Positions 27,216 to 35,785 of a stretch of 64,000 nt of DNA are shown in pieces. Position 1 is the stretch's first letter. Each line of letters begins with the position of its first letter. A program made the translations under genes and the position numbers. The notes beneath the pieces are model-generated. The model saw nothing but the letters and a program-made list of their open reading frames with translations. It did not search any database and was not told where the DNA came from. This DNA comes from Saccharibacillus endophyticus (GTDB taxonomy: Bacteria; Bacillota; Bacilli; Paenibacillales; Paenibacillaceae), in NCBI RefSeq assembly GCF_013185185.1, contig NZ_JAAZWE010000006.1:310001-374000 (forward strand). Reading direction: 5' to 3'.

Positions 27216-28553
27216 TTATTGCAGTTCCTGTTCGATTTGCGCTTGCGCGTCGTCCAGCGCTTCCTTGATGTCTCTGCCGTCTTCGAAAATTTCGTTCAAC
27301 GTCACGGTGCAGAATACGTTATTGATCGTCGGCGACGCCGGAACCGATTTGACGTATTTGATTTCGTCGCGGATTTCGTTCAAGACGTCGAACGGATTGT
27401 TTTTGAAGTATTTCACGAACTCGTTTTCCGGATTGTGCGTCACGTCTTTCATGTCCCAAACTTTCATGTTGACCGGATCGAAGCCGAGCGTGTTCCAAAT
27501 TTCCACGTTCGCTTCTTCGGACAATTTGGCGTAAGCCAGGAAGTCTTTGGCCAACTGAACGTCTTTCGCCGTTTTGGTGACGACCGTACCCGTGCCGCCG
27601 CCGCCTACCGAACGAGGCATGCCTTTTTCGATGACCGGAATCGGCGCGATCGCGATTTTGCCCGCAAGGTCAGGCATGTAGTTCGTGAAGCGGGACATCA
27701 TCCACAGCGGCATGAATGCGGTTGCATAGTTTCCGGAATTGTATTCGCCGTAAGCTTCTTCCGTATCCGGTTGTCCGCCCGCGATCGTGGAGATGACGTT
27801 GGCGTCTTGAAGATCTTTGAGAATTTGCAGGCCTTTGACCATTTCCGGCGTGTTGACCTGCGGATTGCCGTCGGCATCGGTAAAGTCGGAACCCTGCTGA
27901 GCCAGCATCATCGATTCCTGCCAAGCGGCGCTCGTGTCGGCCGTACCCATGTATTTGCCTGTTTTTTCGTAAACTTGTTCGCCGGCTTTTTTGAAGTCGT
28001 CCCACGTTTCGATCTTCGTGTAATCGACTCCGGCTTCTTCGAGAATTTCCGTATTGTAGAACGCGACCGAAGCTCCGACGTGCGTCGGAATGCCGTAATT
28101 TTGTCCGTCTTTGCTGTAAATATCGATGCGGGATTTGACGATCGTATCGCGGTAAGGATCGATAACGTCGTTCAGAGGTTCAAGTTGAGGAGTACCTTTG
28201 AGGAAGTCGGGGAATTTACCCAATTCGATATCGGCGATATCGGGCGCTCCCGTTCCGGTTTGCAGCGCGATCGAGAGTTTGTTGTGCATATCGTCGTACG
28301 GCATAACGGTAACGTTGAGCTTGATCTGGCGATCCGGGTTTTCGGCATTCCATTTTTCCAGCATTTTCTCGAAGTGCTTGCCGTGCAGTTCGACGAATGT
28401 CCAATAGGACAATTCCGTTGCCCCTTCGCCGGCTCCGGCGTCGATCACCGACTGTTCGCCCGATGCATTGGTCGAAGACGAATTTCCGCAGGCGGTAAGC
28501 AGCGACAAAAGCAGCGACAGCAGCATCAATGATACGATTCCTTTTTTCTTCAT
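27216..28553 (-). CDS. Sugar-binding lipoprotein of the GH43 importer
   Basis: 445 aa family-1 extracellular solute-binding protein. Signal peptide with lipobox LTAC at ~19-22, then a Ser/Asn-rich linker. Conserved stretches include ELSYWTFVELHGKHFEKMLE at the start of the mature fold and GGTGTVVTKTAKDVQLAKDF. First gene of the operon, with an unusually long upstream region (612 bp to the divergent ArsR-type gene) containing a 10-bp-arm dyad. Likely binds arabinose-containing oligosaccharides (inference). Confidence 0.92.
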   Translation of the reverse strand: MKKKGIVSLMLLSLLLSLLTACGNSSSTNASGEQSVIDAGAGEGATELSYWTFVELHGKHFEKMLEKWNAENPDRQIKLNVTVMPYDDMHNKLSIALQTGTGAPDIADIELGKFPDFLKGTPQLEPLNDVIDPYRDTIVKSRIDIYSKDGQNYGIPTHVGASVAFYNTEILEEAGVDYTKIETWDDFKKAGEQVYEKTGKYMGTADTSAAWQESMMLAQQGSDFTDADGNPQVNTPEMVKGLQILKDLQDANVISTIAGGQPDTEEAYGEYNSGNYATAFMPLWMMSRFTNYMPDLAGKIAIAPIPVIEKGMPRSVGGGGTGTVVTKTAKDVQLAKDFLAYAKLSEEANVEIWNTLGFDPVNMKVWDMKDVTHNPENEFVKYFKNNPFDVLNEIRDEIKYVKSVPASPTINNVFCTVTLNEIFEDGRDIKEALDDAQAQIEQELQ

Positions 28554-28821
28554 GTTTGACCCTCCCGATTCTAATGTGTTCGTAACTGGTGCGGCGTTCC
28601 TTCCGAAAACGACATCCCCTTCCCGGCAGTTCGTATTCGCGGCGAAAGCGAACGAATCGGTCGGGCACGTCGCGCATCCGGTGAAGCGGCATGCAGGGTT
28701 TCGGAGCGTTCCTTTTGAATAGTTCGGATCGGGTATGTAAAAAATGATGAGGATCCGGTCTTTTTCTCGCGGACAATCCGAATTGCAACGATTTGGTACT
28801 TTTTTGTGAAACTCTTTTTAT

Positions 28822-28857
28822 TTCAGTATAATCTAAAATGATTTATGTTATACTGAA
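28822..28857. promoter_or_regulatory. Perfect 10-bp dyad, candidate operator
   Basis: TTCAGTATAA-N16-TTATACTGAA in the 612-bp divergent region between the sugar-binding lipoprotein and the ArsR-type gene. Each arm overlaps a TATACT/TATAAT-like -10 string. It is the obvious candidate target for the ArsR-type regulator. The rest of the gap is AT-rich with no gene seen. Confidence 0.5.
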
Positions 28858-29083
28858 TGTATCCGCTTGCAAAATTAAAATATCATACCGTTTCCGGCTT
28901 GTAAACAGTAAAGTTTAAATCTTTTTAGATAAACCTAAAGGTTAATTTGTATTTTTTATCTTCTCTTTTTCAAGAAAAGAGTCGGATGCCTTGTTGTTAG
29001 TTTCAGTTTTTTTTAAAGGTATAACGCTCAAAACGCAAATTTTTCGCAATTGTTTCGAAAAATCAACGGCGAAGGAGGATCAG

Positions 29084-29113
29084 TTAGGATTAGTACCGTT
29101 TTCGGTTTATAAT
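29084..29113 (+). promoter_or_regulatory. Putative promoter of the ArsR-type gene
   Basis: Consensus -10 TATAAT at 29108-29113, 52 bases before the ATG, with a weak TTAGGA 18 bases upstream. Confidence 0.45.
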
Positions 29114-29165
29114 AATGTAAAACAATAAAAGGTACGGAAATACATGCGAAAGCGGGGAAAAGGCA

Positions 29166-30128
29166 ATGATCGATATTAAAGATTTGATGAGCGGCATCGA
29201 TATTTTCAAAGCGCTCGGTTCCGAAATCCGGATTCAGATTATCCAACTGCTGTCCGGAAACGAAGAATTGAACCTGAACGAAATCGCGCGAAAATTGGGA
29301 CTCAGCAACGGAGCCGTTACTTTGCATATCAAAAAGCTCGAAGACTGCGGCTTGATTGAGATTCGAACGACCGGCGGCAAACACGGCATTCAAAAACTTT
29401 GTTATTTGAACAAAGACAAACTAATGGTCGATCTGCGAAGCAAAGAAGCCGACAATCTGTACGAAGTCGAAATTCAGGTCGGGCACTACAGCGACTACAA
29501 AGCTTTGCCGACCTGCGGCCTCGCGACCAAAGACAGCATCGTAGGCGATTTCGACGATCCCCGCTACTTTGCCGATCCGCAGCGAATCCATGCCGAAATT
29601 ATCTGGCTGGCCGAAGGTTTTTTGGAATACCGCATTCCGAACTATTTGAAAGCGAACCAAACCTTCCGCGAGATTCAATTGTCGCTCGAGATCGGTTCCG
29701 AAGCGCCCGGCTATAATAACTACTATCCGTCGGATATTCATTTCTCCATGAACGGAATCGAATTGGGCAGTTGGATCAGTCCCGGCGATTTCGGCGACGT
29801 GCGCGGCACGTTCAATCCCGATTGGTGGCCGCCGCATCTTAACCAGTACGGCATGCTGAAGCTGATCCGGATCAATAGCGAAGGAAGTTTTATCGACGGC
29901 TGTCGCATCTCCGACGTAACGTTGGAAGACATCCGTCTCGATTATCGCAGCGAATTGACCTTCCGCATCGCCGTTACGGAAGAAAACGTCAACAAGCACG
30001 GATTGACATTATTCGGACGAAATTTCGGCAATTATAGCCAGCACATGCTGGCACGCGTCATGTACAACGTACATCAAAACGAATTCCCGAACGACGAAAG
30101 CAGCGAAGATGCCCTGTCGGCGAAATGA
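29166..30128 (+). CDS. ArsR-type HTH regulator with large C-terminal domain
   Basis: 320 aa, far longer than a typical ArsR protein (~100 aa). Residues ~10-85 are a winged helix (KALGSEIRIQIIQLLSGNEE, then LNEIARKLGLSNGAVTLHIK). No ArsR metal-binding CxC motif is seen. Residues ~95-315 look like two beta-rich, jelly-roll-like halves (AEGFLEYRIPNY, PSDIHFSMNGIELGSWISPG), perhaps a carbohydrate-sensing module. It faces the sugar-importer operon divergently and probably controls it. Shared bidirectional terminator after its stop. Confidence 0.8.
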   Translation: MIDIKDLMSGIDIFKALGSEIRIQIIQLLSGNEELNLNEIARKLGLSNGAVTLHIKKLEDCGLIEIRTTGGKHGIQKLCYLNKDKLMVDLRSKEADNLYEVEIQVGHYSDYKALPTCGLATKDSIVGDFDDPRYFADPQRIHAEIIWLAEGFLEYRIPNYLKANQTFREIQLSLEIGSEAPGYNNYYPSDIHFSMNGIELGSWISPGDFGDVRGTFNPDWWPPHLNQYGMLKLIRINSEGSFIDGCRISDVTLEDIRLDYRSELTFRIAVTEENVNKHGLTLFGRNFGNYSQHMLARVMYNVHQNEFPNDESSEDALSAK

Positions 30129-30148
30129 ATGCACCATACGCTAAAAAA

Positions 30149-30174
30149 GGCATCCGGCCTACAGGCCGGATGCC
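30149..30174. terminator. Bidirectional terminator
   Basis: Nearly perfect 12-bp arms GGCATCCGGCCT/AGGCCGGATGCC flanked by AAAAAA and TTTTT. Serves the ArsR-type gene and the convergent importer operon. Confidence 0.92.
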
Positions 30175-30236
30175 TTTTTCATGACGGATATTCCGTTTTG
30201 CTCGGCTCATGTTCCCACTTGCGGGAGCATCTGCTC

Positions 30237-31157
30237 TTAACCCTTCACGGAACCGATCATGACGCCTTTATCGAAATACTTTTGCAGGAACGGATACACG
30301 AGCAGGATCGGCAGGGTCGATACGATGATGACGCCGTATTTGACTTGGTCGGCATACTGCTGCGCATAACCGCCCGCCGCGCCGCCGGAACCCGCCCCCT
30401 GGGAGAACACCTGGTTAGAAAGCAGAATATCGCGCAGGACGATCTGAAGCGGCTGAAGATCGTTGCTGCGGATATAGATCAGGCCGGTGAAAAAGTCGTT
30501 CCAATGCGCGACCAGATAATACAGGCCGATAACCGACACGATCGCTTTGGACAGCGGAAGAACGACCGAACCGAAGTAGCGGAAATGCGAACAGCCGTCC
30601 ATCGCCGCCGCTTCGTACAGCTCTTTCGGGATCGAACTTTCGAAAAAGGAACGGGCGATGATCAGGTTGTACACGTTGACGCTGAACGGCAGGATGAACA
30701 CCCACATCGTATTGAGCAGGTGCAGGTCTTTCATCAGCAGGTAAGTCGGAATCAGGCCGCCGCCGAAGAATAATGTCACGACGAAAGCGAACATAATAAA
30801 CCGTCTGGCGCGGAATTCCTGTCTGGACAATACGTATGCCGCGGGCAGCGTGAACAGCAGATTGACTGCCGTTCCGAGTACCGTATACAGAATCGTATTC
30901 CCGTACCCCGTCCAGATCCGCTGATCTTTGAATATCTCCGAATAACCGAAGAAACTGATATCTTTCGGGAAGATCGTCACCTGCCCCGTGGAGACGAGCG
31001 TGGAGTTGCTGATCGAAGCAATGACGACAAAATAGAGCGGATACACGATACTGAGAAAGATTAACAGACAAATCGCGAACACGACCGCATCGAACATCCA
31101 CTCTCCGAAATTTCGTTTATGCGCGACTGTTTTTTGCTTTTTTTGTACGAGCTGCAT
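30237..31157 (-). CDS. Sugar ABC transporter permease (LplC/YtcP type)
   Basis: 306 aa, six helices, EAA loop YEAAAMDGCSHFRYFGSVVL, and the family C-terminus QKYFDKGVMIGSVKG. Last of a three-gene operon. A glycine/alanine-rich insert (GAGSGGAAGGYAQQYADQVK, ~251-270) lies before the final helix, which is typical of this branch. Requires an ATPase from elsewhere. Confidence 0.92.
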   Translation of the reverse strand: MQLVQKKQKTVAHKRNFGEWMFDAVVFAICLLIFLSIVYPLYFVVIASISNSTLVSTGQVTIFPKDISFFGYSEIFKDQRIWTGYGNTILYTVLGTAVNLLFTLPAAYVLSRQEFRARRFIMFAFVVTLFFGGGLIPTYLLMKDLHLLNTMWVFILPFSVNVYNLIIARSFFESSIPKELYEAAAMDGCSHFRYFGSVVLPLSKAIVSVIGLYYLVAHWNDFFTGLIYIRSNDLQPLQIVLRDILLSNQVFSQGAGSGGAAGGYAQQYADQVKYGVIIVSTLPILLVYPFLQKYFDKGVMIGSVKG

Positions 31158-31193
31158 GAGCCGTTCGCTCCTTTCTTCGCGAGACCGTCCGCG

Positions 31194-32156
31194 TTACCAC
31201 AGACTGGTCTCCGACGTTTTTCTCGCAATCAGGTTCATCGTATACAGGAAGAAGAAGTTGATCAGCGTATTGAACAGTCCGATCGCGGCCGAATAACTGA
31301 ACTGATTGCTCACGATCCCGATCTTGTACACGTAAGTCGAGATGACCTCGGATACCGGAAGGTTAAGCGAGTTCTGCATCAGGAAAATCTTTTCGAACCC
31401 GGTGCTGAGCACGCTGCCCATGCTGAGCACGAACAAGATGATGATCGTCGGTATCAGCGCCGGAATCTCGATATTGCGGATGGTCTGCCAGCGGCTTGCC
31501 CCGTCGATCTTCGAAGCGTCGTATAACTGCGGATCAACGGTCGACAGCGCCGCCAAGTAAATGATGCTGTTCCAACCGCAATGCTGCCAGATCTCGGACA
31601 AGACGTATACCGGAACGAAAGTGGACGTGGAACCGAGCAGATTGACGTCGCCCAACCCCATCGACTGAAGAATATGGCCGATAACGCCAGAGTTCGGGGA
31701 CAGCAGCACGTTCAGCAAGCCGACCATAACGACGATCGAAATAAAATGCGGCAGATAAACAGTCGTTTGCAGCGCTTTTTTCGCCCGTTTCCAGCGCAGT
31801 TGATTGATGAGCAGCGCCAAAATGATCGGAGCCGGGAAGCTGAGCACGACCGTGGACAGGCTGATCACGACCGTGTTCCGCATCAAATCCGCAAATTGAT
31901 AGCTTTCGAAAAATTGCTTGAAATAAAACAAACCGCGCCATTCGCCGCCGGTCAACCCTTTGGCGAAGTTATAATCCCGGAACGCGAGCTGGATGCCGTA
32001 CATCGGAATATAGTTGAAAATGAAAATAACGACGATCGCGGGCAAAATCATGATCCACAACTGGTAATCGCGCCGGAACGTATTGATTACCGTCGGCTTT
32101 TTCTTTTTATAGGCCCGCAGGTTAACCGGATTTTCGTAAGGATTTTTGGGAACCAT
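31194..32156 (-). CDS. Sugar ABC transporter permease (LplB/YteP type)
   Basis: 320 aa. N-terminal basic stretch, then six helices with the diagnostic IPMYGIQLAFRDYNFAKGL segment and EAA-loop equivalent YDASKIDGASRWQTIRNIEI. Follows the binding-protein gene by 174 bases. LplB-type permeases serve importers of complex plant oligosaccharides such as rhamnogalacturonan fragments in Bacillus; no hydrolase sits in this operon, so the substrate is unknown. Confidence 0.92.
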   Translation of the reverse strand: MVPKNPYENPVNLRAYKKKKPTVINTFRRDYQLWIMILPAIVVIFIFNYIPMYGIQLAFRDYNFAKGLTGGEWRGLFYFKQFFESYQFADLMRNTVVISLSTVVLSFPAPIILALLINQLRWKRAKKALQTTVYLPHFISIVVMVGLLNVLLSPNSGVIGHILQSMGLGDVNLLGSTSTFVPVYVLSEIWQHCGWNSIIYLAALSTVDPQLYDASKIDGASRWQTIRNIEIPALIPTIIILFVLSMGSVLSTGFEKIFLMQNSLNLPVSEVISTYVYKIGIVSNQFSYSAAIGLFNTLINFFFLYTMNLIARKTSETSLW

Positions 32157-32330
32157 TCGGCAGGTCTCTCCTTTCGCGAAAACGGGAGCCGCCTTCGTAT
32201 GGACGAAAACGGCCTCCTAATACTTTGACCGCATCAAATCTAAGGTTTGCGTTCATCGGAAACACGCACGGTTCAAGCGGGTTTTCGAGGATCGTAATCT
32301 AACATTTTAAGCGGTCATGGTAATAACTTT

Positions 32331-33950
32331 TTAATGCGTGCTCATGTATTCGTCATAGTATTTCTGAATGATCTCGATATTTTTGTCGATACCGGTCTTT
32401 TGCACGTTGCCGACGTATTCGTCCCACTGCTCTTCGACGCCGCCCGTGGTAATCCATTCCGCCCATTTGGACATCGTCAGCGACAGCATGGCCGTGTTGT
32501 TCAGCGTCATCGCATTGTTATCCTCGACGCTGTATTTGATGAACATGCTCGGCAGGACGTCTTTTTCTTTGTCGATGCCGTCCAGCGCCGCTTTAAGCGG
32601 TTCCGTTTGCGCGCCGACCGACTGCATGTCCGTGCCCAGCTCCAGCTTGAGCGAATCCGCGATGTACATCGGACCGTTGTCCGCCCACGTCGTCGTCCAT
32701 TTCCATGTGCCCGGGTCCATCGCCGCGTCTTCCGGAGGCAGCACCGCGTAAGAGCCGTCGCCTTTGTCTTCGATGTTGGTGCCGATCGAACCGAACAGCA
32801 CCTGCATGCTGACCGTCGGATCGTACAGCTCGTTGATGAACTTCATCGCGGCATCTTTGTTTTTGGACGTGGACGCCAGCGAGACCATGTTGACGCCGTA
32901 GTTCAGCGAGTTATAGTCGTACGTCCAGGACAGCTGATCGCTCGAGCCTGCGTTTTCTTTCAGCGGAGCGAGCGATTCGTACTGCGGCGCCAACGTGTTG
33001 CCGACGCGGTCGGTTACTTCCCAACCCCACGTGAAGCCGACGGCTGCCGTGTCTCCGCTGCCGCGCGCAATCGACTGATACTTCGTATAATCCTGCGTGA
33101 ATACTTCGGTGTTGATCAGGCCGGCCGCGTAGCACTTATGCAGGAACGCGACCAAATCTTTATAACGCTCGTCCGTGAAAAAGTTTTTGACTTTGCCGTC
33201 TTCCACGAAATAGCCTTGGCCGCTGTTGTCGGTGAGCGTGATTCCCTGACTGCCCAGCAGTACCGTCGGCATGAATGCCCCGAAGCCGCCCGTGCCGCTC
33301 GGCGCGAAGTCCATCGGAATCTCGTCGTTTGCGTCTCCGTTGCCGTTGGCATCCTTTTCCTTGAACGCGACCAGCACGTCATACAATTCATCCCAGTCGG
33401 TCGGTTCTTTCAGTCCCAGATTGTCCAACCACTGTTTGTTGATAAATTGGCGCGTCGTCGTCTCCGGCCAGAAGCGCTGATACTTCGGCAAACCGTAGAT
33501 TTTACCGTCAAGCTGCGTCGCGATCGCTTTCGTTTCCGGCTTTTCGTCGAACATCTTTTGGACATTCGGGGCATCCGCGGCGATCAGCGGCGTCATGTCT
33601 TCGAACAACCCCGGGAACTGCGCATAGTCGGCATCCGTGATCGCGTTCGGCCCGATGATCAGATCCGGGATATCGCCGCCTGCGAGCAGAGCGCCTTTTT
33701 TCTGACCCCAGTCCGCGCTGACTTCTTGCCATTCGATCTCGACGCCCGCTTTTTCTTCGACTTTTTGCAGCCATTCCATTTTGGAAAATTCCTGCGTCAG
33801 CGGGTGCTTGGTCATGATCGCCGTCAGCTTGACCTTGCCGTCCGGCGTCGTCTTCCCGCTGTCGCTGCTTCCTTCATCCGAACCTCCGCAACCCGACAAC
33901 AGACCTGCTCCAAGTGCCAGAACTGCCAGAATCGACATGCTTTTTTTCAT
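32331..33950 (-). CDS. LplA-type extracellular solute-binding lipoprotein
   Basis: 539 aa from MKKSMS, five residues inside a longer reading frame, chosen because GGAGGG lies seven bases upstream. Lipobox LLSGC at ~17-21, Ser/Asp-rich linker, then a ~500-aa binding fold with AVLPPEDAAMDPGTWKWTTT and ITTGGVEEQWDEYVGNVQKT near the C-terminus, as in LplA/YtcQ. Upstream lies a dyad around a -10-like sequence and a cre-like site. Probably induced by the divergent AraC protein. Confidence 0.9.
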   Translation of the reverse strand: MKKSMSILAVLALGAGLLSGCGGSDEGSSDSGKTTPDGKVKLTAIMTKHPLTQEFSKMEWLQKVEEKAGVEIEWQEVSADWGQKKGALLAGGDIPDLIIGPNAITDADYAQFPGLFEDMTPLIAADAPNVQKMFDEKPETKAIATQLDGKIYGLPKYQRFWPETTTRQFINKQWLDNLGLKEPTDWDELYDVLVAFKEKDANGNGDANDEIPMDFAPSGTGGFGAFMPTVLLGSQGITLTDNSGQGYFVEDGKVKNFFTDERYKDLVAFLHKCYAAGLINTEVFTQDYTKYQSIARGSGDTAAVGFTWGWEVTDRVGNTLAPQYESLAPLKENAGSSDQLSWTYDYNSLNYGVNMVSLASTSKNKDAAMKFINELYDPTVSMQVLFGSIGTNIEDKGDGSYAVLPPEDAAMDPGTWKWTTTWADNGPMYIADSLKLELGTDMQSVGAQTEPLKAALDGIDKEKDVLPSMFIKYSVEDNNAMTLNNTAMLSLTMSKWAEWITTGGVEEQWDEYVGNVQKTGIDKNIEIIQKYYDEYMSTH

Positions 33951-33986
33951 TCCGATTCCCTCCATTTTTTGATTGCCGAATTGACG

Positions 33987-34025
33987 CGGAGAAGCATAAA
34001 AGTATATGTATATAACGCTTCTCCG
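33987..34025. promoter_or_regulatory. 9-bp dyad flanking AT-rich promoter-like core
   Basis: CGGAGAAGC and GCTTCTCCG, perfect 9-bp arms 21 bases apart, enclosing TATATGTATATAAC-type DNA with a minus-strand TATACT. It ends 36 bases before the LplA-type start, so it may be an operator over the promoter or a 5'-UTR hairpin. Confidence 0.45.
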
Positions 34026-34064
34026 TCCGCCTTCACGGCCCCCTTTTCATTTTCGATACTTTTT

Positions 34065-34078
34065 TGAATCCGCTTTCA
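34065..34078. promoter_or_regulatory. cre-like CcpA site upstream of LplA-type gene
   Basis: TGAATCCGCTTTCA fits TGWAANCGNTNWCA at 13 of 14 positions. Lies about 115 bases before the binding-protein start. Confidence 0.5.
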
Positions 34079-34106
34079 AATCGATTTGATGACTCTAGAT
34101 TAATCG

Positions 34107-34168
34107 CTTTTGACGGTCTTACAAATAGTTTAAAGTTCGAATAAGTGTCAAAAGGTTAGGTTTGTAAG
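34107..34168. promoter_or_regulatory. Two interlocked inverted repeats before the AraC gene
   Basis: CTTTTGAC (34107-34114) pairs with GTCAAAAG (34147-34154), and CTTACAAA (34118-34125) with TTTGTAAG (34161-34168). The arms alternate as A-B-A'-B'. May be paired operator half-sites for the divergent AraC regulator. Confidence 0.4.
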
Positions 34169-34262
34169 GGAGGGTATCTAGTCGGGCGAGGGGTTTTGTG
34201 TTAGCTTTAAATTAGGGAAGCCATGCGAAAAAAGGACAAAATCAGACAAAGGGGGCTCTGCT

Positions 34263-35123
34263 TTGATGATTGCGTACGAACTATCTGTAGACACTCCGGT
34301 CGAGCTTGCGATTACCGGTAAATTCGTCGCGCCCGACGCCAACTGGATTCATTTGAGCCGGACTCTGATGGACTATGAATTGATGGTCGTGACGGAGGGC
34401 GTGCTGTACTTGGCCGACGGCTCGCAGCAATTCACGGTAGCCGAAGGCGAATATCTGCTGCTTCCGCCTTCTACTCAGCAATACGGCTATAAGGTATCGT
34501 CGTGCAGTTTTTACTGGTTGCATTTTTCTTCGAAAGAGCAGAACGTGGTCACCGTGGATGCGACGGGAGGATTGCCTCGCAAGGAAGATCAGAAGATTAT
34601 TCTTCCCCGTTACGGGAAACTGAAAAGCCTGGAGAAAATGATCGTGATGATGAAGCAGCTTCAGGATTCGGTACGCAGCTACGATATGTCGTCGCTCAAC
34701 AATTACATGTCCACCGTCATCCTATGCGAACTGTATAACCAACTTTTTCACACCGACTCCATTATGGTCAAAAAGACTCGGCAGGAGCAGCTTTATCACG
34801 ATATCGTCGATTACATCAAATGGAACCGCGGCGAGCCTGTCAGGGTATCGCAGATCGCGGAAGTATTCGGGTATAACGAAAAATACCTGTCGCATCTCTT
34901 CTCCTCGATCGCGGGCGTCTCGCTCAAACAGTACATTTTGCAGCAAAAAATGGAACTGGCCAAATACTTGCTCACCGATACGAACCAAAATATCAGCGAA
35001 GTCTCCGTCAAGCTGGGGTATACCGATTCCCACAACTTCATGAAAGCGTTTAAAAAGATCGTCGGGTTGACGCCGAGCGATTTTCGGAACGCGTACGCCA
35101 AACGTTTGCTGTTCTACGAGTAA
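34263..35123 (+). CDS. AraC family regulator of the LplABC-type importer
   Basis: 286 aa from TTG (better spaced from GGGGG) or 285 aa from the following ATG. N-terminal cupin sensor (YELMVVTEGVLYLADGSQQF, LLLPPSTQQYGYKV). C-terminal HTH pair (VSQIAEVFGYNEKYLSHLFS and ISEVSVKLGYTDSHNFMKAF). Divergent from the importer with dyads and a cre-like site between, so a local substrate-dependent activator is the simplest reading. Confidence 0.88.
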   Translation: MMIAYELSVDTPVELAITGKFVAPDANWIHLSRTLMDYELMVVTEGVLYLADGSQQFTVAEGEYLLLPPSTQQYGYKVSSCSFYWLHFSSKEQNVVTVDATGGLPRKEDQKIILPRYGKLKSLEKMIVMMKQLQDSVRSYDMSSLNNYMSTVILCELYNQLFHTDSIMVKKTRQEQLYHDIVDYIKWNRGEPVRVSQIAEVFGYNEKYLSHLFSSIAGVSLKQYILQQKMELAKYLLTDTNQNISEVSVKLGYTDSHNFMKAFKKIVGLTPSDFRNAYAKRLLFYE

Positions 35124-35263
35124 ACCCAACCGATCAAGCGACAAAAACTTTTCGTTTTTTTCCGCGTATAACGAAGACACAAGGCTGTCGTTTCGGGTAA
35201 AGGTGTAATACGTATTATGCCGAGATGACGTATTCGTTTGCCGGAAAGGAGCTGATCGGCATC

Positions 35264-35458
35264 ATGTTCCTGTTTTTTCTGATTCTTATTGCGATTGGGG
35301 CAGTGAACGTGCTGGCACCGCAGTTCGTTTGGCGGATTCGGTACGGGAAACCAGCTGGAGAACATTCGGAGCCGCATCCGTCTTTTTTGACGCTAAGTCG
35401 GTTGGCGGGGATGATGGCTTTGGCGGGGGCGACGTTGATTTTGACGAACGGTTTGTGA
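35264..35458 (+). CDS. Small membrane protein (DUF6199-like)
   Basis: 64 aa from ATG 35264, preceded by AAAGGAG at 12 bases; an in-frame ATG at 35225 lacks a site. First helix MFLFFLILIAIGAVNVLA, then PQFVWRIRYGKPAGE, then LSRLAGMMALAGATLIL: two helices with a polar loop, matching the general look of DUF6199 proteins. A perfect 12-bp palindrome TAATACGTATTA lies at 35206-35217. Function unknown. Confidence 0.6.
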   Translation: MFLFFLILIAIGAVNVLAPQFVWRIRYGKPAGEHSEPHPSFLTLSRLAGMMALAGATLILTNGL

Positions 35459-35478
35459 AAAGGGCCTATTCGTTGGAG

Positions 35479-35631
35479 GAAGCTGGGGGGCTGCGGGGGA
35501 AATTGCCAGCGTATGCTTCCGAAGTGCATTTCTTCGAAATGCTTCACAAAACGCTGTCTCACGCAGAAAGCCTCCGGCTTTCCGCGTTCAAAGGCGTTTT
35601 TCACTGAATTTCCCTCTTCGCCTATTGCTTC
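35479..35631. repeat. Dispersed nested-palindrome element, copy 3 (expanded)
   Basis: 153 bp. Arms GAAGC/GCTTC; GGGAAATT/AATTTCCC; AAAACGC/GCGTTTT; apical GCAGAAAGCC-TCC-GGCTTTCCGC. TGTCTCAC and TTCAAAG conserved. Unlike other copies, its left side carries an extra hairpin (GAAGTGCATTTC/GAAATGCTTC, 35521-35545). On the minus strand it follows the phosphatase gene. The rest of the 35459-35785 gap holds nothing else I can support. Confidence 0.8.
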
Positions 35632-35785
35632 GTACGAATAAGAACTTTTCAAACCATTAGTCTTTCCCGAGAGTTAAAGGGAAGGCTTTTTGGTTTGGAT
35701 GTTTTAATCATTTAAATTCAAATTTGTATGTATGTGCGTATTTGAAGGGATTGAGTTTGCCTCGAATTTGTCACTACTTATATCT

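Noticed and set aside
32334-34067. 577-codon plus-strand frame opposite the LplA-type gene
   Set aside because: Arg/Val-rich mirror of a real lipoprotein gene with no motifs; same for long frames opposite 27102-28532 and 24675-26225.
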